DNA of 64,000 nucleotides from Corynebacterium lactis RW2-5 (GTDB lineage Bacteria; Actinomycetota; Actinomycetes; Mycobacteriales; Mycobacteriaceae), in contig NZ_CP006841.1 in assembly GCF_001274895.1 (NCBI RefSeq), positions 2,108,001 to 2,172,000 on the forward strand, written 5' to 3'. Each line of letters starts with the position of its first letter. Position 1 is the stretch's first letter. A model generated the notes under the pieces. That model searched no databases, was not told the DNA's origin, and was given only the letters and a program-made list of their open reading frames with translations. Made by a program: the position numbers and the translations under genes. Shown piece after piece: positions 39,126-47,568 of this stretch.

Positions 39126-39530
39126 ATGGAACCGATGGAAGTCAACGCTGGCCGATTCTACTGTCGCCCCCTCCGCCACGATTCTCGCGTCGATGACGCG
39201 CCTGTCACTTCGCGTATTCTCGGCTTGGCTAACCAGGACGCTGTCGCTAAGTTTCTCATCTCGTCGACGGCTGACTGGGAATCAGACACCGCTTATCGCT
39301 TCGCTGTCGCCGAGCAGACAAATGTGGAAATGCTGGCGCTACTCACCGTCACTGCGGTAGGCGAAGATAGCGTCACCGTCGAGGTTCTCGCCGACGACGA
39401 CCTAGACCGAGTCCTTCCCAACGACGATAAGGTACTGCAGAAGGTCACCCTCGGGGACGGCGTAAAAGCAGCGAAGGAAGCCGTCCACCGCTGGGTGGAG
39501 GGCTTCCTTGGTAAGAAAGTTGTCGCCTAG
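39126..39530 (+). CDS. Conserved-looking hypothetical protein, 134 aa
   Basis: No recognised domain. It starts MEPMEVNAGRFYCRPLRHD, contains VAEQTNVEMLALLTVTAVGE and ends in a helical VHRWVEGFLGKK. TAAAGT sits 7 bases before the ATG, matching the leaderless pattern of its neighbours, which supports this start over the longer frame from 39036. It ends 4 bases inside the converging cobF. Confidence 0.65.
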   Translation: MEPMEVNAGRFYCRPLRHDSRVDDAPVTSRILGLANQDAVAKFLISSTADWESDTAYRFAVAEQTNVEMLALLTVTAVGEDSVTVEVLADDDLDRVLPNDDKVLQKVTLGDGVKAAKEAVHRWVEGFLGKKVVA

Positions 39531-40375
39531 GACCCGCTACGCAAGAGGTAGATATCCATAATCCACCCGTGCTCAGCTCGCAGTTTCTTTTTCAACTCTG
39601 CAATTTCCTCGCCGGCTTCACCGACGAGGCCACGCCGTAACGTCTGCAAATCCGTCCCGAGGAACGCACCCCAGAGAATCTCCTCCTCTGGGGCAGCATG
39701 ATCCAGCCACGCCGCTCCGCCGTCGAGCATGACGACCGCATCCGTACCTGCCGGACGCTGAGCCAACTTTCGGCCGGTTGTGATCAGCACGGGCTTGCCA
39801 ATCTGATTCAAGCACTCTCCGTGCGCCGCGGTCAGCGCTGAGATTGCCGTCACGCTCGGTATAACCCGGGAGTTGACCTCAACCCCAAGACCACGAACGC
39901 GCTCGAGAATCCGCAACGTCGAGTCGTAAAGGGATGGGTCCCCCCAGACGAGGAAAGCACCGCGCCTGCGACCGTCCCCACCGAGGTGGTTAAGAAAAGC
40001 GTCGGCAAGCAGCTCCGCGCGGCGCTGATGCCAGTCGCGGACAACCTTCCCGTAGTTTTCGGGAGTGCGATTGCGGGGCGGATCCGCGACCGCGACGAGC
40101 TCAACATGAGGCGCGTGAGCATCGAGAATGCTCTTCCGTGCTGCGAGCAGGTCGGCTTTGTCGCCGCCCTTGTCGAGGGCAAAGACTACATCGACATTGC
40201 GAAGAGCGCCGATAGCCTCGAGCGTTATGTGGCTTGGACTACCGGCGCCTATCCCAATGACGTCAATATCTACGCGCCCGCGGGGGCCGTTTGTACCGGC
40301 AGCTTCACCGGGCGACTCGTGATTACTGATGATTGGTCGGGTCTCCCTCGTATCCGAACTGCTCAGCCATCTCAT
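39527..40375 (-). CDS. cobF: Precorrin-6A synthase (deacetylating)
   Basis: Cobalamin pathway methyltransferase acting on precorrin-5. DVIGIGAGSPSHITLEAIGA, ALDKGGDKADLLAARKSIL, VWGDPSLYDSTLRIL and VIPSVTAISALTAAHGE are typical of CobF. The nearest in-frame ATG (40375) lies within the upstream gene and gives an unusual ~35-residue N-terminal extension; no good start exists between it and the fold, so the start is uncertain. No other cob genes are seen, so it may act in a salvage or partial pathway. Confidence 0.88.
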   Translation of the reverse strand: MRWLSSSDTRETRPIISNHESPGEAAGTNGPRGRVDIDVIGIGAGSPSHITLEAIGALRNVDVVFALDKGGDKADLLAARKSILDAHAPHVELVAVADPPRNRTPENYGKVVRDWHQRRAELLADAFLNHLGGDGRRRGAFLVWGDPSLYDSTLRILERVRGLGVEVNSRVIPSVTAISALTAAHGECLNQIGKPVLITTGRKLAQRPAGTDAVVMLDGGAAWLDHAAPEEEILWGAFLGTDLQTLRRGLVGEAGEEIAELKKKLRAEHGWIMDIYLLRSGS

Positions 40376-40607
40376 CCGGAGACAGGCCGGCCATCGAAGC
40401 GGTCATATTCACAGCGGTAGCCTGCTTCAGGTAAGTCTCGCAGGCGTTGGCCATGTACTTGGAGTCGTAGACGTTCATCTCGAGGATAGGGGTCAGCGAA
40501 CCATCATCATCCATACGGGAGACCAGCAGGTGTGGCTGGTCGGTATCCGTCGTCATCGAGCACTTGATCTTGATGCCGTTGACATCCGTGAATGTAGGCT
40601 TAATCAT
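40323..40607 (-). CDS. Hypothetical protein, 94 aa, upstream of cobF
   Basis: Starts MIKPTFTDVNGIKIKCSMTT behind GGAGGATGACTC, a good ribosome site. Single domain, acidic, no membrane segment, ends in a helical LSPDEMAEQFGYEGDP. Not recognised. It overlaps the annotated 5' end of cobF by about 50 bases, so one of the two boundaries is probably wrong or they are translationally coupled. Confidence 0.6.
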   Translation of the reverse strand: MIKPTFTDVNGIKIKCSMTTDTDQPHLLVSRMDDDGSLTPILEMNVYDSKYMANACETYLKQATAVNMTASMAGLSPDEMAEQFGYEGDPTNHQ

Positions 40608-40938
40608 GAGTCATCCTCCTCCATCGAAGCGACGCGGTTACCAGTGCCAGCGCGACAGCCGGCGCAAAAGTCGCTCGTTACAAACCATGTTAGCCAGTTT
40701 CGACATTCCACCGGCGACGGCTAAAACACACGGGGGTAATGCCGCAGCACGCTGCACTAATGCGCCTGCGCCACACTCCTGTCGGCCGCGCTGGCAGGTC
40801 ACCGCGCGTGAACACCGACAATCCCAGCCCAATTGCCAATTCCACGATTCGATGCGTTAAAGTAGTGAGGTATTTTTCGAGGACAAGAAAACCTTGGGAG
40901 TACATGCGCATCCAATGATTTAGTTCCTTGGCTGCGCT
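40608..40938. other. Intergenic region upstream of tRNA-Arg
   Basis: About 330 bases; short frames on both strands have no recognisable products. It should contain the promoter of the 40607-40323 gene and that of the tRNA. Confidence 0.5.
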
Positions 40939-41011
40939 GCCCTAGTAGCTCAGTGGATAGAGCACGGCTCTCCTAAAGCCGGTGTCGGAGGTTCGATTCC
41001 TCTCTGGGGCG
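40939..41011 (+). tRNA. tRNA-Arg (anticodon CCT)
   Basis: 73 bases, complete cloverleaf: acceptor GCCCTAG / CTGGGGC (one G-U pair), D-arm AGCTCAGTGGATAGAGC, anticodon arm CGGCT-CTCCTAA-AGCCG, T-arm GGAGGTTCGATTCCTC, discriminator G. CCA is not encoded. Reads AGG codons. Its 3' half is the likely attachment site of the adjoining prophage. Confidence 0.95.
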
Positions 41012-41021
41012 CATCATAAAG

Positions 41022-41064
41022 ACCCGCTCTCACCTCTCGTTTTACGAGGTGGTAGCGGGTTTTT
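41022..41064 (+). terminator. Terminator after tRNA-Arg
   Basis: ACCCGCT..CACCTC / GAGGTG..AGCGGGT with TTTT following. Either the host tRNA terminator or part of the attachment region. Confidence 0.85.
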
Positions 41065-41119
41065 ACTTGTTTATCGGCGTTTATCTTTACGCCTGATTAC
41101 GCCCTATTCTGCGACTTTT

Positions 41120-41152
41120 TGAGCCAAAAGTGAGCCAAAAATGAGCCACAAA
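41120..41152. repeat. Three 11-base direct repeats TGAGCCAAAA(A/G)
   Basis: TGAGCCAAAAG, TGAGCCAAAAA and TGAGCCACAAA follow each other head to tail. They lie between the tRNA and the phage late genes, where an integrase could have arm-type binding sites. No gene occupies 41065-41233 on either strand with confidence. Confidence 0.55.
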
Positions 41153-41233
41153 CTGCACGCTGAATTCTGCGGTTTTGCAATCTCGGGCAGCTCGAACCTG
41201 TTTACGATTCCCTCTTGGCTGACTCGAGGCATT

Positions 41234-41292
41234 AAAAAACGCCCCGCCAGCCAAGCCGTTCGGGAAAACCGAACAACTCAAACTAGCGGGGC
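41234..41292 (-). terminator. Terminator of the prophage lysis genes
   Basis: GCCCCGC (41241-41247) / GCGGGGC (41286-41292) enclosing an inner GTTCGG/CCGAAC hairpin; on the minus strand TTTTTT follows. It ends transcription toward the tRNA. Confidence 0.85.
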
Positions 41293-41305
41293 AAAGATTC
41301 TTGAC

Positions 41306-41710
41306 TCAGTCCTCGGTCGGTGGATTCCGGGCTGTCGGCAACACCTGCGAATCCCCAACAATCCCAGTCAGCCTCGCCAGGTCCGGCTGCGGTGCGGCGC
41401 CCTCCGCGCCACAACGCGCCCAGTCGATGAACTCTCGTAGCCAGTCAATCGCGTCCGTGAGGCCACGGCGAAGAAGATGCGTCCGGTCTTCCTCCACACG
41501 CAGCATCGCCTCGGTGTCCCGCAGGCGACTCTCGACACTATCGAGCCGGTCCTCGAGCTTCTTAATCCGATCGCCCTGGCTCTGCAGAAGCGTCCCGTTG
41601 AACGTCACCGACGACTCTTCTTTACGGCCCTTCCAGCCAATCCACGCCACGATAATGCCAACCACAGCACCCGGAATCGAATTAATGAGACTTCCCCAGT
41701 TGATCTCCAT
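41306..41710 (-). CDS. Small membrane-anchored coiled-coil phage protein (lysis module)
   Basis: 134 residues: one N-terminal membrane segment (SIPGAVVGIIVAWIGWKG) and a coiled coil (GDRIKKLEDRLDSVESRLRD). The layout suits a lysis accessory or spanin-like protein, but no family is certain. GGGAGG lies before MEINWGS; its start overlaps the upstream gene by 29 bases. Confidence 0.65.
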   Translation of the reverse strand: MEINWGSLINSIPGAVVGIIVAWIGWKGRKEESSVTFNGTLLQSQGDRIKKLEDRLDSVESRLRDTEAMLRVEEDRTHLLRRGLTDAIDWLREFIDWARCGAEGAAPQPDLARLTGIVGDSQVLPTARNPPTED

Positions 41711-42122
41711 ACCCAACCTCCCCACGGGAGCGGTTTCGCCCCATCACTGTGGCAGACGCAGCCGCAGTAATAGCCAACAGCAGATAATTCTTCGCGCTCA
41801 CCCACATTCGTGACCCGTCGTGGATCGCGTCAATCGCATACGAGCTCGCCCACATTGTCAGCAACGCGCCGCAGATTGCAATGCCTGCGGTTCTGCTGAC
41901 TCTGCCAAGGGCTGCCCACTTCCCTCTCGGAGAGGTGGCCGCACCAATAGCCAGAAGCAGCGATGCGGCCGCCCATGCCAACGCCGGACTACCGGCCGGC
42001 AGCGCCGCCTCAACTGGTGTGAGCGCGGTCACCGAATGCCCGTAGTAGCCGTAACTGGTGGCTGCAGCGTAGACTGCCCAGACTGTGGCGATCAGGCGCG
42101 GGTTGAACAGTTTTTCCGTCAC
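41682..42122 (-). CDS. Phage membrane protein, holin-like
   Basis: 146 residues with four hydrophobic segments (about 10-28, 45-62, 78-98, 108-124) and a charged C-terminus RNRSRGEVGYGDQLGKSH. It lies between a second holin candidate and the coiled-coil protein. Holin by position; the fold is not recognised. Confidence 0.6.
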   Translation of the reverse strand: MTEKLFNPRLIATVWAVYAAATSYGYYGHSVTALTPVEAALPAGSPALAWAAASLLLAIGAATSPRGKWAALGRVSRTAGIAICGALLTMWASSYAIDAIHDGSRMWVSAKNYLLLAITAAASATVMGRNRSRGEVGYGDQLGKSH

Positions 42123-42133
42123 CGCGCCAGCTC

Positions 42134-42499
42134 CTACTCGCCCAGCCGGTGCTCACCGACATACTCGCCAGGGTTAGTGGTCGCTGCGGCGGTTCCCAGG
42201 CCGAGAACCGGGGCGATAACCGCCAGTAGCGCATCCATCTGCACTTCGCTGCCCCAGCCGAGGTACACGCCAAGGACACCGAGCGCTGCGGCGAGGCCGT
42301 AGACGGCCTGACGCCACGGCGTGTCAGAGTGCAGCAGGGCGAAGACAAGGGTGACGGTTGCGATGATGACGCCGGTGATTGCTGGCGCTGCGGTGTCGTC
42401 CAGGACACCCCAGGACACGAGCGCTGCGACGAGCGCTGACGCTACCGCGTACCAGGTGGCACGAGCGGACGCTGGGATGAAATTACGAATGGTTTCCAT
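42134..42499 (-). CDS. Putative holin
   Basis: 121 residues, three hydrophobic segments (TWYAVASALVAALVSWGVLD, ITGVIIATVTLVFALLHS, DALLAVIAPVLGLGTAAATT), typical of actinophage holins beside the endolysin. Start METIRNFIP is chosen; the frame continues to 42568 through the terminators and is rejected. Confidence 0.75.
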   Translation of the reverse strand: METIRNFIPASARATWYAVASALVAALVSWGVLDDTAAPAITGVIIATVTLVFALLHSDTPWRQAVYGLAAALGVLGVYLGWGSEVQMDALLAVIAPVLGLGTAAATTNPGEYVGEHRLGE

Positions 42500-42524
42500 G
42501 ATGTGTTTTCTCCTTATCTGAGAA

Positions 42525-42584
42525 TGTAAAAATGCCCACGCTGGTTGACGCGGGCAAAAGAAAAGCACCCCAGGCGGGGTGCTT
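42525..42584 (-). terminator. Tandem terminators between endolysin and holin genes
   Basis: First stem AAGCACCCC/GGGGTGCTT (42563-42584) overlaps the endolysin stop and is followed by TTTCTTTTG. Second stem GCCCGCG/CGTGGGC (42534-42555, minus) is followed by ATTTTTAC. Confidence 0.8.
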
Positions 42585-43944
42585 ACTTGTTCTGCTCCTT
42601 CAGCTGTCTCTCAACAGCAGCCAAACGCCCATCCAGGCGCTCAAACGTCTTCAGAATCAACTCGGTGTTTTTCCTCGCAACAAACGCATTTTCATCCGCG
42701 AAGCGAATGAAATCGCCAAGTCGCGCCTTGAAATCACTCCCTGCGACAGCTGTCGGAACGACAGTATCGAGCGACAACGATGGTTCTTGTGGCTGTGGCG
42801 TCACTGGTTTCTCCTCCTTTCTGCCAGCACCGAAGAACACTGTCTTGAGCTGATCTACGGTGCCCTTGTAGGCATTCACGTCGACCTTGAACCCCGCTAC
42901 GAGCCCATTCGAGCCGTACTGGAGAATATCCGGCCGGCGGTCTCCCAATGGGTAATACCACCCAGGATGATTGTCGCCACCGTCACCGATGTAGGCGTCA
43001 CGGTACGGGGCAGTACGATTTCGTCCGTAGTTGGATACCCACAGGTAGCCCAGCCCTTCCATCGAAGGTTCCCCACCAGGCATGTTTTCCCAATACCAGG
43101 CGCCCGAGTAGATTCCCGGCACGTGGTATCCGCGCTTTTCTAGCTCGCGTTTGGCTGCCCACACATCATTTTTTGTGAGCAGTTTTCGATTTCCTGCGAC
43201 GCTCTCTACGTCAATCCACACCGGCAGGTCACGTCGACCGCCCATTTGCTGGTCGATGACATCGACCTGCTGGGCAATCGTCGTGCCTTCGGAAGGTGCA
43301 CGTAGGTACCAGTAGGTCGCGACCAGCAGCCCTGCAGACTCAGCGTCTTCTAGGTGTGAGCGGAATGTACGGTCTCGGTACGTGCCGTCACACAGTCGCA
43401 ATATGACAAAGCTTATCCCCTCGTCGCGCGCTCGCTTGAGGCTCATACCGTCCTGGTGCTCTGACACATCAACGCCAAAAATTGCCACTGCTTTCTCCTC
43501 TACCTTGTGGTTCGCCGCGCCCGGCCAGCGAGCGCCAGCGAGCTTTGTCATCGGGTCCAGCCGGTCCGGCCCCGGAGGCACCCATGTGTAGCGGTGCCAT
43601 TCCAAGTGCAGGTGCGGGGCTACGCCGCCGTTGCTGGCCGGATTAGGGTCAATGCGGCCGATGCGCTGCCCCTCCCGCACCTTTTGGCCAAGCTTCACTT
43701 CCGGGATGACGTGGCCATAGATGGTTTCACCACCGCCGTTGCTGGCCGGATGGTCGATACCAATCCATCGCCCGAATCCCGTGGCAGGCCCCACACGCGC
43801 AACTGTGCCGTCTTTCACCGCATAGACCGGGTGTCCGCCAGAGCCGCCACCCCGCCCGAAATCAGTTCCCCAGTGCTGTGTACCCCATCTGGGACCAAAC
43901 CCGGATGTAACGAAAAATCCCTTTTCAACAGGCATTGTGACCAT
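42583..43944 (-). CDS. Endolysin with M23 peptidase and GH25 muramidase domains
   Basis: 453 residues. M23 domain (1-~135): His24 and Asp28 in QHWGTDFG, His78 in YGHV, and His111/His113 in PHLHLEW form the zinc site. GH25 domain (~153-345): FGVDVSEHQDG, WIDVES and DILQYGSNG. A C-terminal coiled coil (FERLDGRLAAVERQLKEQ) ends it. The two activities would cut peptide and glycan bonds of the wall. It could be virion-associated, since it lies directly after the tail fibre genes. GGAGGTAGAGCT precedes the ATG. Confidence 0.9.
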   Translation of the reverse strand: MVTMPVEKGFFVTSGFGPRWGTQHWGTDFGRGGGSGGHPVYAVKDGTVARVGPATGFGRWIGIDHPASNGGGETIYGHVIPEVKLGQKVREGQRIGRIDPNPASNGGVAPHLHLEWHRYTWVPPGPDRLDPMTKLAGARWPGAANHKVEEKAVAIFGVDVSEHQDGMSLKRARDEGISFVILRLCDGTYRDRTFRSHLEDAESAGLLVATYWYLRAPSEGTTIAQQVDVIDQQMGGRRDLPVWIDVESVAGNRKLLTKNDVWAAKRELEKRGYHVPGIYSGAWYWENMPGGEPSMEGLGYLWVSNYGRNRTAPYRDAYIGDGGDNHPGWYYPLGDRRPDILQYGSNGLVAGFKVDVNAYKGTVDQLKTVFFGAGRKEEKPVTPQPQEPSLSLDTVVPTAVAGSDFKARLGDFIRFADENAFVARKNTELILKTFERLDGRLAAVERQLKEQNK

Positions 43945-43965
43945 AGCTCTACCTCCTTGAACGAA

Positions 43966-45372
43966 TTACGGGTTCGATGAAAAGCGCAGCCAAATCTTTC
44001 CAGTGCCACCAGCTCCACCTAGCGTGCGACCGATAGGCTTAGTGCTCGCAGCTCCACCGCCGCCACCAGGCGAATCGCCCCGCACAGTCTGCCCGACAGC
44101 CTTACCGCCGATGAACTGCCTTCCGAAAAATTCACGGTTTCCTGGTGACCTTCCCGACGGGTCGCCGTAGCCCTGGCCACCGCCGCCCGGCTCCGCCTTT
44201 ACCTCCCCCGAGCCAGTGCGCACCCAGGACGCTTCACCTTCATAACCGCCCTTAGTGCTAGCCCCTGGGTCACCACCGCCACCGACATAGATCGACAGCG
44301 TGGACGGCAAATTAGTAAACGTTCCTGATGCCCATTGCCCGGCATCGCCACCGTTGCACGCATTAGCGCCGATGATGTCACCGCCAGAACCACCACCACC
44401 GCCACCGAGGGCAACCACCTCAACTGAACGCGCCCATTGTGGCACTTCAACACGCCACGGCCCCTTCACTGTGTATTCGACTTGTAGCGATAGGGAATCA
44501 TCCGCTTCGACAATTGGGGTATCCGTTTCCGGCGTTGGCTCCGGTGGCGGTTCGACGTATCCCTCCGTCCATCCGAGCTGATGCGCACGCCGGAACGCCA
44601 TAATCCCTGTGGACTGCTGCACAGCATGAATACCAGGCGGGAAAATGGGAACTGGCACTGGCGTGAATGGCCCAATCGGGCTGATGAAAAATGCGGCACG
44701 GTTGGCGAAACGGAAATCAAGGGGAACATCCGCGCGTAACGTGGACTTATCGAGGGTTAGTTCCTTAATGAACTGTTTTCCTAGATAGGCGCGCACCCAC
44801 CCGTTCTTTGGGCTGATCCACAGCCCAACATGGCCGCCCTTGCGTCCTCCCACTTCCGAATCGTCGGCGGCGCCATGTAGCGGAAGTTTCGTCTCGTTCT
44901 TCCCAGCCCATAGGCGGGGCGCCATGTTTATTTCTAGGCCGGTGCGGTCAAAAACCAGGCCAATGCTGTTACTAAACAGGCCGAATTCCCATGCCCCGGC
45001 ATCGTTGCCGTTCATAAACAGCTCGACTTCCAGGAGAATGTCGTCACCGACAGGCGGGGCTAGAAGACCGGAATGTAAAACCATCGCAGTATGTGAAGTA
45101 ACCTGCACCGGGTTAGCGGTCATAAACACTAAGCCGGGGTAGCCGCTGGCGACAGAAAACGGGAAACTTGTGTCTTCGACACTAAGGCGCCCTTGCCCGT
45201 TTTCCGCAGCATAGGTGTGCGCATCATAGATACCGCCACGGCCTTCGAAAACATACCGCCACATGCCGCCGAGCTTTTTCGACCACACAAGATTCCGGCC
45301 ACGATAGACCTCCGAGACTTCCTGGTCGCCGACGAACACCCGCTGGACACTGTTGTTGCCGACATACATCAT
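43966..45372 (-). CDS. Phage tail/receptor-binding protein with glycine-rich C-terminus
   Basis: 468 residues. The N-terminus (VGNNSVQRVFVGDQEVSEVY) is a phage fibre-type adaptor, the middle resembles a concanavalin-like sandwich, and the last ~140 residues are Gly-rich loops (VVALGGGGGGSGGD, PGGGGGAASTKP) like actinophage receptor-binding tips. Overlaps the upstream fibre gene by 4 bases. Confidence 0.75.
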   Translation of the reverse strand: MMYVGNNSVQRVFVGDQEVSEVYRGRNLVWSKKLGGMWRYVFEGRGGIYDAHTYAAENGQGRLSVEDTSFPFSVASGYPGLVFMTANPVQVTSHTAMVLHSGLLAPPVGDDILLEVELFMNGNDAGAWEFGLFSNSIGLVFDRTGLEINMAPRLWAGKNETKLPLHGAADDSEVGGRKGGHVGLWISPKNGWVRAYLGKQFIKELTLDKSTLRADVPLDFRFANRAAFFISPIGPFTPVPVPIFPPGIHAVQQSTGIMAFRRAHQLGWTEGYVEPPPEPTPETDTPIVEADDSLSLQVEYTVKGPWRVEVPQWARSVEVVALGGGGGGSGGDIIGANACNGGDAGQWASGTFTNLPSTLSIYVGGGGDPGASTKGGYEGEASWVRTGSGEVKAEPGGGGQGYGDPSGRSPGNREFFGRQFIGGKAVGQTVRGDSPGGGGGAASTKPIGRTLGGAGGTGKIWLRFSSNP

Positions 45373-46409
45373 GGTGCCGGCACCTCCGTGATAACTGTCA
45401 CCTGCGTCAGCGGGGTACCAGGGGCGGGAGGCTCCGTCGCAACGACAAAATCAAAATTGCCGCGAGCACGATTAGCGAGCTCATCGGCAATCGAATCAAA
45501 CTTGGCCTGCAACGACTCAATCTGTGAAATCGAGTGCGTATGCACCGCCGCTGCTTTGCCCTCCAGCACTCCAGGAAGCGACCGAATCTCACCAATTTCA
45601 TGGTCATGCTGCAGCGGAGCTTTACCCGCGACCACCTGAGTCAAAGCGCCCGCAGCATCCTCATGGTCAGCCAACGTCGCGGCAATCTCCGCCAACGTGT
45701 CCAAATGCTCCGGAGCACCGTCCACCAGCCTCGCCACCGCTTCAGTAGCTTCCCGCTTAGCTGTGGCCTCCGCGCTACGCGCAGCATCCTCCGCAGCAGA
45801 CCTATCAGACAAGACCTGTGCTGCTAGTTGTAGGACCTCATCTCGCGCTGACGTGCCGACATCACGCGCCGACCGCGATTCATCACGAGCAGACTCCGAC
45901 GCCGTTCGAGCAGCAGCCGAGTCTTCCGCACTCATCTCCGACCCATCAGCCGCCGCCTCAGCCCGGCGCGTCAGCCCTTCGACGGTGGTGGCTGCGTCGG
46001 TGGTGGTTTTGACGGCTTGTTCGAATTCTGGGATTTTCGCGGCTGCGGCTTCGGTGCGGTCGCGTGCTTCGTGGACTGCTTGTTCGGCGAGCATGACGCG
46101 GGTGACAATCGCCGGAGCGTACTCGGCGGTCATTTCTTCCAGGTCGGCTAGCGAATGTTCGCCATCGGTGGGCAGGTTAATAACCCAGCGATGATAGACG
46201 CCTTCGGATTCCAGCTCGATGACACATTCGCCGGGATCCAGGTTTGGTGAGGTGGCTTTGCCATCGACGAGTGGCAGCGGCATTCGCTGAGATGTTGTGA
46301 CGACGCCTGGGGCTGAAAATGAGCCGCGGGTGGTGGATGCGGCGACGTATACGGTGCCTTGTGAGGATTGTCCGATGATGGATTGGAAGTCGAAATGGAC
46401 GATGGTCAT
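45369..46409 (-). CDS. Phage tail fibre with coiled-coil shaft
   Basis: 346 residues: a beta-rich N-terminal domain, an Ala/Glu/Ser coiled coil (about 110-240), then DGAPEHLDTLAEIAATLADH and the His-x-His pieces LQHDHEIGEI and VHTHSISQIE, typical trimerisation or metal-binding elements of phage fibres. Four-base overlaps with both neighbours. Confidence 0.8.
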   Translation of the reverse strand: MTIVHFDFQSIIGQSSQGTVYVAASTTRGSFSAPGVVTTSQRMPLPLVDGKATSPNLDPGECVIELESEGVYHRWVINLPTDGEHSLADLEEMTAEYAPAIVTRVMLAEQAVHEARDRTEAAAAKIPEFEQAVKTTTDAATTVEGLTRRAEAAADGSEMSAEDSAAARTASESARDESRSARDVGTSARDEVLQLAAQVLSDRSAAEDAARSAEATAKREATEAVARLVDGAPEHLDTLAEIAATLADHEDAAGALTQVVAGKAPLQHDHEIGEIRSLPGVLEGKAAAVHTHSISQIESLQAKFDSIADELANRARGNFDFVVATEPPAPGTPLTQVTVITEVPAP

Positions 46410-47197
46410 GGGTTCTCCTCTTCGAAGATTCCGGGGTCTCCTGGGTCGACTGTGGACATTTCCCGGGTTGATGACAGTTTTTGGGCGAAGAGCATGGTGT
46501 ACCCGTGTCCGCCGAGTAGGTATCGGTGGCGTCCGGCGTCCTGAAAAACGCTGATGGAGACGCCGTGTTCAGCCTGCTCCGGTGAAATCACGACGGGCAT
46601 GATATCGACCATCGTTGCTTGCTCAACACCGGCGATGCTGGTTGCCCAGGATTCTGCGAAGCGCCACCCGCCTTTGCGAGCCTCAATCCACATGCGTTGC
46701 CAGTCCTGGCCGAAAGCGCGGGTGCCAGAAACCCCGACTTTCGCGATGATGAGCCACGAACCCGGAGTTTTGAGAATCAGGCCACCTTTGGGGTCAATTT
46801 CGGCGCCAATCATGGGGCCGACTTGCTCCGTGAATGGAATACGCATTCGCGCGTGAATGGATTGGTCGCCCCGGTATGCGAGGTTTGCTGAGGAGAATAC
46901 TGCTGCGCGGCCACGTTCATCCCAGAGCTCTTGGGTTTTGCTCTGCTGGTCGGTGATAGCGGTCGTGAGATCCGGCAAGTCACCTTCAGAACCGGTAAAC
47001 GCCTTCACGAGAGGGCTGATGATGGAACTCTTTAGCCCCTGCAGGAACCCGCTACGGGCTTCCTCTGCCGCTGCCGTGATACCAGTCAGCTGCCCCCAAT
47101 TAATGGAGTCGCCGTTGATGTTCTGCAGCTTCCCCAGGTCACCCGGGCGCATCGCACCAGCTGGTACTCCATAGTCTTTCGGTTCTGGCGCCGTCAT
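46406..47197 (-). CDS. Phage minor tail protein with C-terminal jelly-roll-like domain
   Basis: 263 residues. A helical N-terminal half (GLKSSIISPLVKAFTGSEGD) is followed by a beta-rich C-terminal domain with LLGGHGYTMLFAQKL, similar in feel to C1q-like phage tips. Function is inferred from position. Overlaps both neighbours by 4 bases. Confidence 0.7.
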   Translation of the reverse strand: MTAPEPKDYGVPAGAMRPGDLGKLQNINGDSINWGQLTGITAAAEEARSGFLQGLKSSIISPLVKAFTGSEGDLPDLTTAITDQQSKTQELWDERGRAAVFSSANLAYRGDQSIHARMRIPFTEQVGPMIGAEIDPKGGLILKTPGSWLIIAKVGVSGTRAFGQDWQRMWIEARKGGWRFAESWATSIAGVEQATMVDIMPVVISPEQAEHGVSISVFQDAGRHRYLLGGHGYTMLFAQKLSSTREMSTVDPGDPGIFEEENP

Positions 47198-47568
47198 TGC
47201 CCCTCCTCATGCAGTTTCTTACGGAGCGCTGTTTTCTGCTCAGGTGTCAACGCCGCCATAATCACGTCGATTTCTGCAGGCCTCGACACCACATCCTCCG
47301 GTGGCACGCCAGGCTCATCAGCCGGCAACCACAGACCGGCCTGGCCCTGCCACCACCCAGCCCCATCAAACGGAGGCTTATAAAACTCCATCTGCAGCTC
47401 CGGGTGGTGGCGGAACCCGCGGCGCCAAAAAATCTGCGACAACTCCGCGGCCGTTTCCTCCGGAACCCCAAAATCCCCCTTACCGGTAGTGAGCTTCACC
47501 CACGCCCACAGCATGAACTGTGTCGGGTCATCCTTGTCATAAGTTGTTTCCAGTGTTGGCAAACTCAT
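47194..47568 (-). CDS. Small phage tail protein, unknown function
   Basis: 124 residues, start MSLPTLETTYDKDDPTQFML, tryptophan-rich middle (GWWQGQAGLWLP), helical end MAALTPEQKTALRKKLHEEG. Located between the Gp37-like hub protein and minor tail proteins; not recognised further. Confidence 0.65.
   Translation of the reverse strand: MSLPTLETTYDKDDPTQFMLWAWVKLTTGKGDFGVPEETAAELSQIFWRRGFRHHPELQMEFYKPPFDGAGWWQGQAGLWLPADEPGVPPEDVVSRPAEIDVIMAALTPEQKTALRKKLHEEGQ

Noticed and set aside
41087..41281. 64-codon minus-strand frame beside the tRNA as an integrase remnant
   Set aside because: It covers the repeats and terminator and shows no integrase motif (no R..H.R..Y pattern); more likely non-coding.
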